A stretch of 64,000 bases of DNA from Maea johnstoni (Eukaryota > Annelida > Polychaeta > Spionida > Magelonidae), in assembly GCA_963942565.1 (NCBI GenBank), contig OZ012697.1:30073280-30137279 (forward strand). Reading direction: 5' to 3'. How positions within the stretch are numbered: the first letter of the stretch is position 1; each line of letters begins with the position of its first letter. The notes beneath the pieces are model-generated. The model was not told the origin of the DNA. It was given only the letters and a program-made list of their open reading frames with translations, and made no database searches. Of the stretch, positions 60,945 to 64,000 are shown one piece after another. The position numbers were made by a program, and so were the translations under genes.

Positions 60945-61210
60945 CGAAATCATCGGCATTTGTGATAACACAGATATCATACAGATCTGTACCACTAGCT
61001 ATCCATGCATAGCAAGAGAGAGCTTGCAGTTTATGTATGAATGTGATCTATTTGGGCCTTGAATCATGGTACTGTATACTTCCTACTGATGTTTTTGATT
61101 ATAACACATATATCATACTACGTATCTGTACTAATAGAGTTTGATAAGTGAGGGCTTGCAGTGTATGTACAAGTGTGATCTATGGGTACTTATACTTTCT
61201 ACTGGTTTTC
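60945..61210 (+). repeat. Two-copy tandem repeat (~130 bp)
   Basis: ATAACACAGATATCATAC, GAGAGCTTGCAGTTTATGTA and GTGTGATCTAT-like words recur from about 61095. GGTACTGTATACTTCCTACTG also occurs at 60124, tying it to the 59.8-kb repeat. Confidence 0.65.
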
Positions 61211-61381
61211 ATCTTCCCAACAAAAATTGAAACTTGTCCAGGAAAATAATCTTGTTGTTTAAACCATAGAAATTGAGCAATGTATTGGCTAGATTTTTAC
61301 TTATAAATACCTTTCAAAAGCCTAAGTAATGTTTATCAATTTTGTTCATGCATTACAAATATTTCATGTGTGTGTATGTAC

Positions 61382-61383
<2 letters not shown>

Positions 61384-61463
<80 letters not shown>

Positions 61464-61502
61464 ATATATAATATATATAAAAATATATATATACAATTAT
61501 AC

Positions 61503-61585
<83 letters not shown>

Positions 61586-61586
61586 G

Positions 61587-61674
<88 letters not shown>

Positions 61675-61714
61675 GTATATATATATATATATATAAATAT
61701 ATATAATAAAATAT
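61384..61714 (+). repeat. (TA)n microsatellite, the longest in the window
   Basis: About 330 bp of TA with interruptions near 61452, 61480-61520 and 61580. Its true length is likely to be uncertain in the assembly. Confidence 0.95.
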
Positions 61715-61739
61715 AATATATATCCCATGTTAAAAATAT

Positions 61740-62280
61740 CGCTTGTCATGAAGGTTTCAGGGCACAACTGTGTTAAGGAAGATGAGGTTATACAGTGTGT
61801 AGATAGACCAGACTGAGATCAATATACACACTGTACCACTGGGAATTCACCTCACTTGCTACCAGCCAATACCTGAAGCCATACACTAGTATACAGGGGA
61901 CAATGTACCTATTGTTCTCAGCATCAATGGCTGGGAGATGAGGATTAGGCCTAATCAGCCTCAATAGCAAGTTCCTGCATTATACAGGACTATTGGTGAT
62001 GCAGTGGACACTGTAGTGTACAGGGCCTCTGCTGGGAGGGAAGTAGAGATATTGTCACACCAAGGTGCAATTGAGACCTTGAAATATCCAATGCTGAAGG
62101 CTCTCTCTCTCTCTCTCTTTCGCTCTGTTACTATGAAGGAGAAATGATAATCAGAACACATCCAACATCTTTCTGTTTATTATTTTGAGAATGCTTCTTT
62201 TAATCCTTAATTATTTTCAAAAGTATTATAGATGCCATTGAAGGGGGCTCTTAAGGCATTCATGAGTCGATTTGAGCTTA
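61740..62280. other. Intron DNA, nothing recognised
   Basis: Contains a short (CT)n at 62100. GAAGGAGAAATGATAATCAG near 62134 and GGGGGCTCTTAAGGCATTCATG near 62245 look like a decayed TTAA-B copy. Confidence 0.4.
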
Positions 62281-62285
62281 CTGCT

Positions 62286-62493
62286 CAACTTTTATGCTGT
62301 GGCTAATTTTGTCAACACAAAATGATTAAAAAAGCTGGAAAATGACTGAAACCCTGGCACATGGGTACTTATCTGAGGGCACTCAACAAGAGCTATCTAA
62401 TGAGTACCAACATGACAGCATTTAGATGGTTTTTAAAAATCTTTGCATCTTTGTGCTTTGGAAAAAAATAGCCTTAAGCATTGGAAGGGTTAA
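62286..62493 (+). mobile_element. TTAA-A MITE copy
   Basis: Starts CAACTTTTATGCTGTGGCTAA and ends AGCATTGGAAGGGTTAA. Confidence 0.8.
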
Positions 62494-62596
62494 GCTTAAA
62501 AAGCTCATTCTCGTGATATTAGTAATCACTTTCACAATAGAAATATGAGTATATCATTAACACAGAGGATGCCCTATTTAACTAGTCCATTAGCCC

Positions 62597-62827
62597 TTAA
62601 GCCCATTAATGCGGCCAAAAGCAGCCTCAATATTATAATGATATTTTTCAGGCAATAGCAAAGTCAGGAAAATACTAGATGTAGAAATGCAAATTAGAAC
62701 ATTACCTACAACTCAGTCTCCTTCTCACATTTTACCAAATTATTGTCAATTTCAAAGTTATTGTCAAAAGAATTATAGATCCCAAAATGACAATTTCTGG
62801 AGGATCTTTTAAGTATTAATGGGTTAA
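62597..62827. mobile_element. TTAA-B MITE copy
   Basis: 231 bp from TTAAGCCCATTAATGCGGCC to AAGTATTAATGGGTTAA, with TTAA at both ends. Confidence 0.75.
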
Positions 62828-63047
62828 TGTAATAAGAGGCCTCCAAATAGCAATAGGCTTTAATCTCAGTTTGGCAAGAGACCAAAAAAGGGATAAAATG
62901 TGGGTCTGGTTAATAGTGACTGCAAAATGTGTTCAAAAACATTTGCCATTTCCAGGGAAAAGAAGGAATATAGGGATTTGACATGAATAACAAAAGTTTG
63001 ACCATAGCTACCAGTAGTTTTTGTTACATAGTTCTCAAGGTCCATAT

Positions 63048-63221
63048 GCAAGGTTTGAGACTAGGAGCCTAAACAGGGATTTTGATAAAAATTAGTTGTC
63101 AAAAACAGATTTTATGGTTATTATAATACTATTTTGGGCCCCTAGTCTGAAAAATCCAATGGGCCCACAGCGAAATTTAGGGGCATATGCTCCAGGGCAC
63201 CTGGGAAATTCGAACCCTGTA
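63048..63221. mobile_element. 'GGGGCCC' word MITE, opposite orientation
   Basis: From CAAGGTTTGAGACTAGGAG to CCTGGGAAATTCGAACCCTG, with TTTTGGGCCCCTAGTCTG inside. The flanks do not match. Confidence 0.65.
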
Positions 63222-63234
63222 TTATTTCCTTAGA

Positions 63235-63520
63235 TGAAGAGAAGAAGGATATGTAGCGAGAGGCCAATTACTACATATGAGCTATAGTAAAGGGCTGGAC
63301 TTGACAGGGGTTGCTGATCTGGCAACCAGCATGAGGTCACGAGGGAACAAGGACCAATCAGGGCTTTCGTATCACTTGCAATACAGAGAAACCTGTGCAC
63401 CAGCATCATCTGAGCATGTCCAGAGCACGACTTTTGGGCTATTGGTTGAGGCTAGCCTGTTCTGGTTGACCAGCTCATGTCACAGTCACATCCACTTGTT
63501 TTTATCTATCTAAGATATTT
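63235..63520 (+). repeat. Dispersed repeat, copy 2
   Basis: GGATATGTAGCGAGAGGCCAA to TTGGTTGAGGCTAGCCTG, diverged from copy 1 by scattered substitutions and indels. No gene recognised. Confidence 0.7.
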
Positions 63521-63571
63521 CTAAGTAGGTGTTTTATTTCAGAGAAGAGGGTGTCATGTGCTGGAAATATT

Positions 63572-63742
63572 GAAGTGACCACCCCCCCCCCCCCCCTCTA
63601 AGTTGACCAACCCTCTAAGGTGACCCATTTTGCCAATCCCATACTAACTTTTTCCTTTTAGTTTTATAGTAAAGGGAACTCCTCTAAGTTGACCAAGTGT
63701 GTCCAGTCCCACAGGTGGTCACTTTAGAGGGGTTCCACAAGC
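63572..63742. mobile_element. Possible mariner-like MITE remnant
   Basis: AAGTGACCACC and GGTGGTCACTTTAG are inverted, with CTCTAAGTTGACC repeated inside. A poly-C run splits the left end. Boundaries uncertain. Confidence 0.4.
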
Positions 63743-63966
63743 AAGATAGAACTTTGGACTTAACCCCCGAAAGTAAAATATTACTTAAATCATCTATCAA
63801 CTTTTCTTGAAAAAAAAACTTGTTTTCCCTAAAGGCTACCTTTGAAAATACTGATATCAGGAAAATACTTCAATGTTATGAATTGGCTGAGATAAAAAAA
63901 ATCCCTTTTTCCCTTTATAAATACCAATCAAATGAAATAAATCAAGAAAAAAGTAATAAAACTTAC

Positions 63967-64000
63967 TTCGCTTGGGTTTTGGCTTCGGTAAATTTTGATC
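63967..64000 (-). CDS. Candidate upstream exon of the PDZ-RhoGEF gene (partial, at window edge)
   Basis: Read on the minus strand, the last 34 bases of the window run into a consensus donor, GTAAGT, at 63966-63961. Only the 3' end of the exon is inside the window. In the frame that leaves two bases over, it reads SKFTEAKTQA. That matches the single leading base needed by the next recognised exon (30969-31096), and the join gives an uninterrupted frame across a Lys codon. Vertebrate ARHGEF11/12 have a poorly conserved charged linker before the PDZ domain, and this composition would fit, but there is no diagnostic motif. The implied intron is about 33 kb and could hide further exons. The assignment rests on the donor, the phase match and strand only. 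Confidence 0.4.

Overview
This is a stretch of animal genomic DNA dominated by introns and repeats, with two supportable genes. The main evidence is a set of short, phase-matched exons on the minus strand. Joined, they encode the N-terminal linker and PDZ domain of a PDZ-RhoGEF (ARHGEF11/ARHGEF12, or LARG, type). The gene runs right to left: a putative upstream exon at the right edge (63967-64000), a charged linker exon (30969-31096), and three exons that split the PDZ domain (29496-29600, 28207-28256, 14085-14142). Introns range from about 1.2 kb to about 33 kb. The end of the PDZ domain and the RGS-like, DH and PH parts are not found here and presumably lie beyond the left edge. Large introns, very long (TA)n tracts, dense small DNA transposons and a tRNA-derived SINE fit a marine invertebrate with a mid-sized to large genome. 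I cannot name the species. A run of 200 N (49641-49840) marks a scaffold gap.

The second gene is on the plus strand. A CpG-rich, promoter-like block near 4970-5300 leads to a candidate 5' exon ending in a strong splice donor at 5497. A coding exon (from 23742, CDS 23792-24496) encodes a 234-residue Ser-rich protein I do not recognise. If these exons belong together, the gene is interleaved head-on with the RhoGEF: its 18-kb intron contains RhoGEF exon 14085-14142 on the other strand, and its coding exon lies in a 14-kb RhoGEF intron.

The rest is repeats, which can be read as layers. (1) About 28 copies of a ~213-bp TTAA-flanked element (here 'TTAA-A') whose two halves are imperfect inverted copies of each other. 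(2) A second TTAA-flanked family of ~229 bp (TTAA-B), and longer TTAA-flanked elements at 9327-11056 and 21330-21705. (3) A ~230-360 bp family with GGCC ends and 3-bp TNA target duplications (PIF/Harbinger-like). (4) A group starting CAGGG(C/T)TCGA with 5-6 bp duplications, in which each subfamily carries its own short GC-rich word repeated several times. (5) Two hAT-like elements with perfect 8-bp duplications. (6) A tRNA-derived SINE. (7) Tandem arrays: about 185 bp upstream of the plus-strand promoter, a 90-bp hairpin array at 26 kb, and a 68-bp minisatellite at 51.5-53.5 kb. (8) Many microsatellites. The mobile elements repeatedly interrupt arrays and each other with clean target duplications, so the insertion order can be read. 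I saw no retroviral, LTR or other virus-like coding sequence, no RNA gene likely to be functional, and no CRISPR array.
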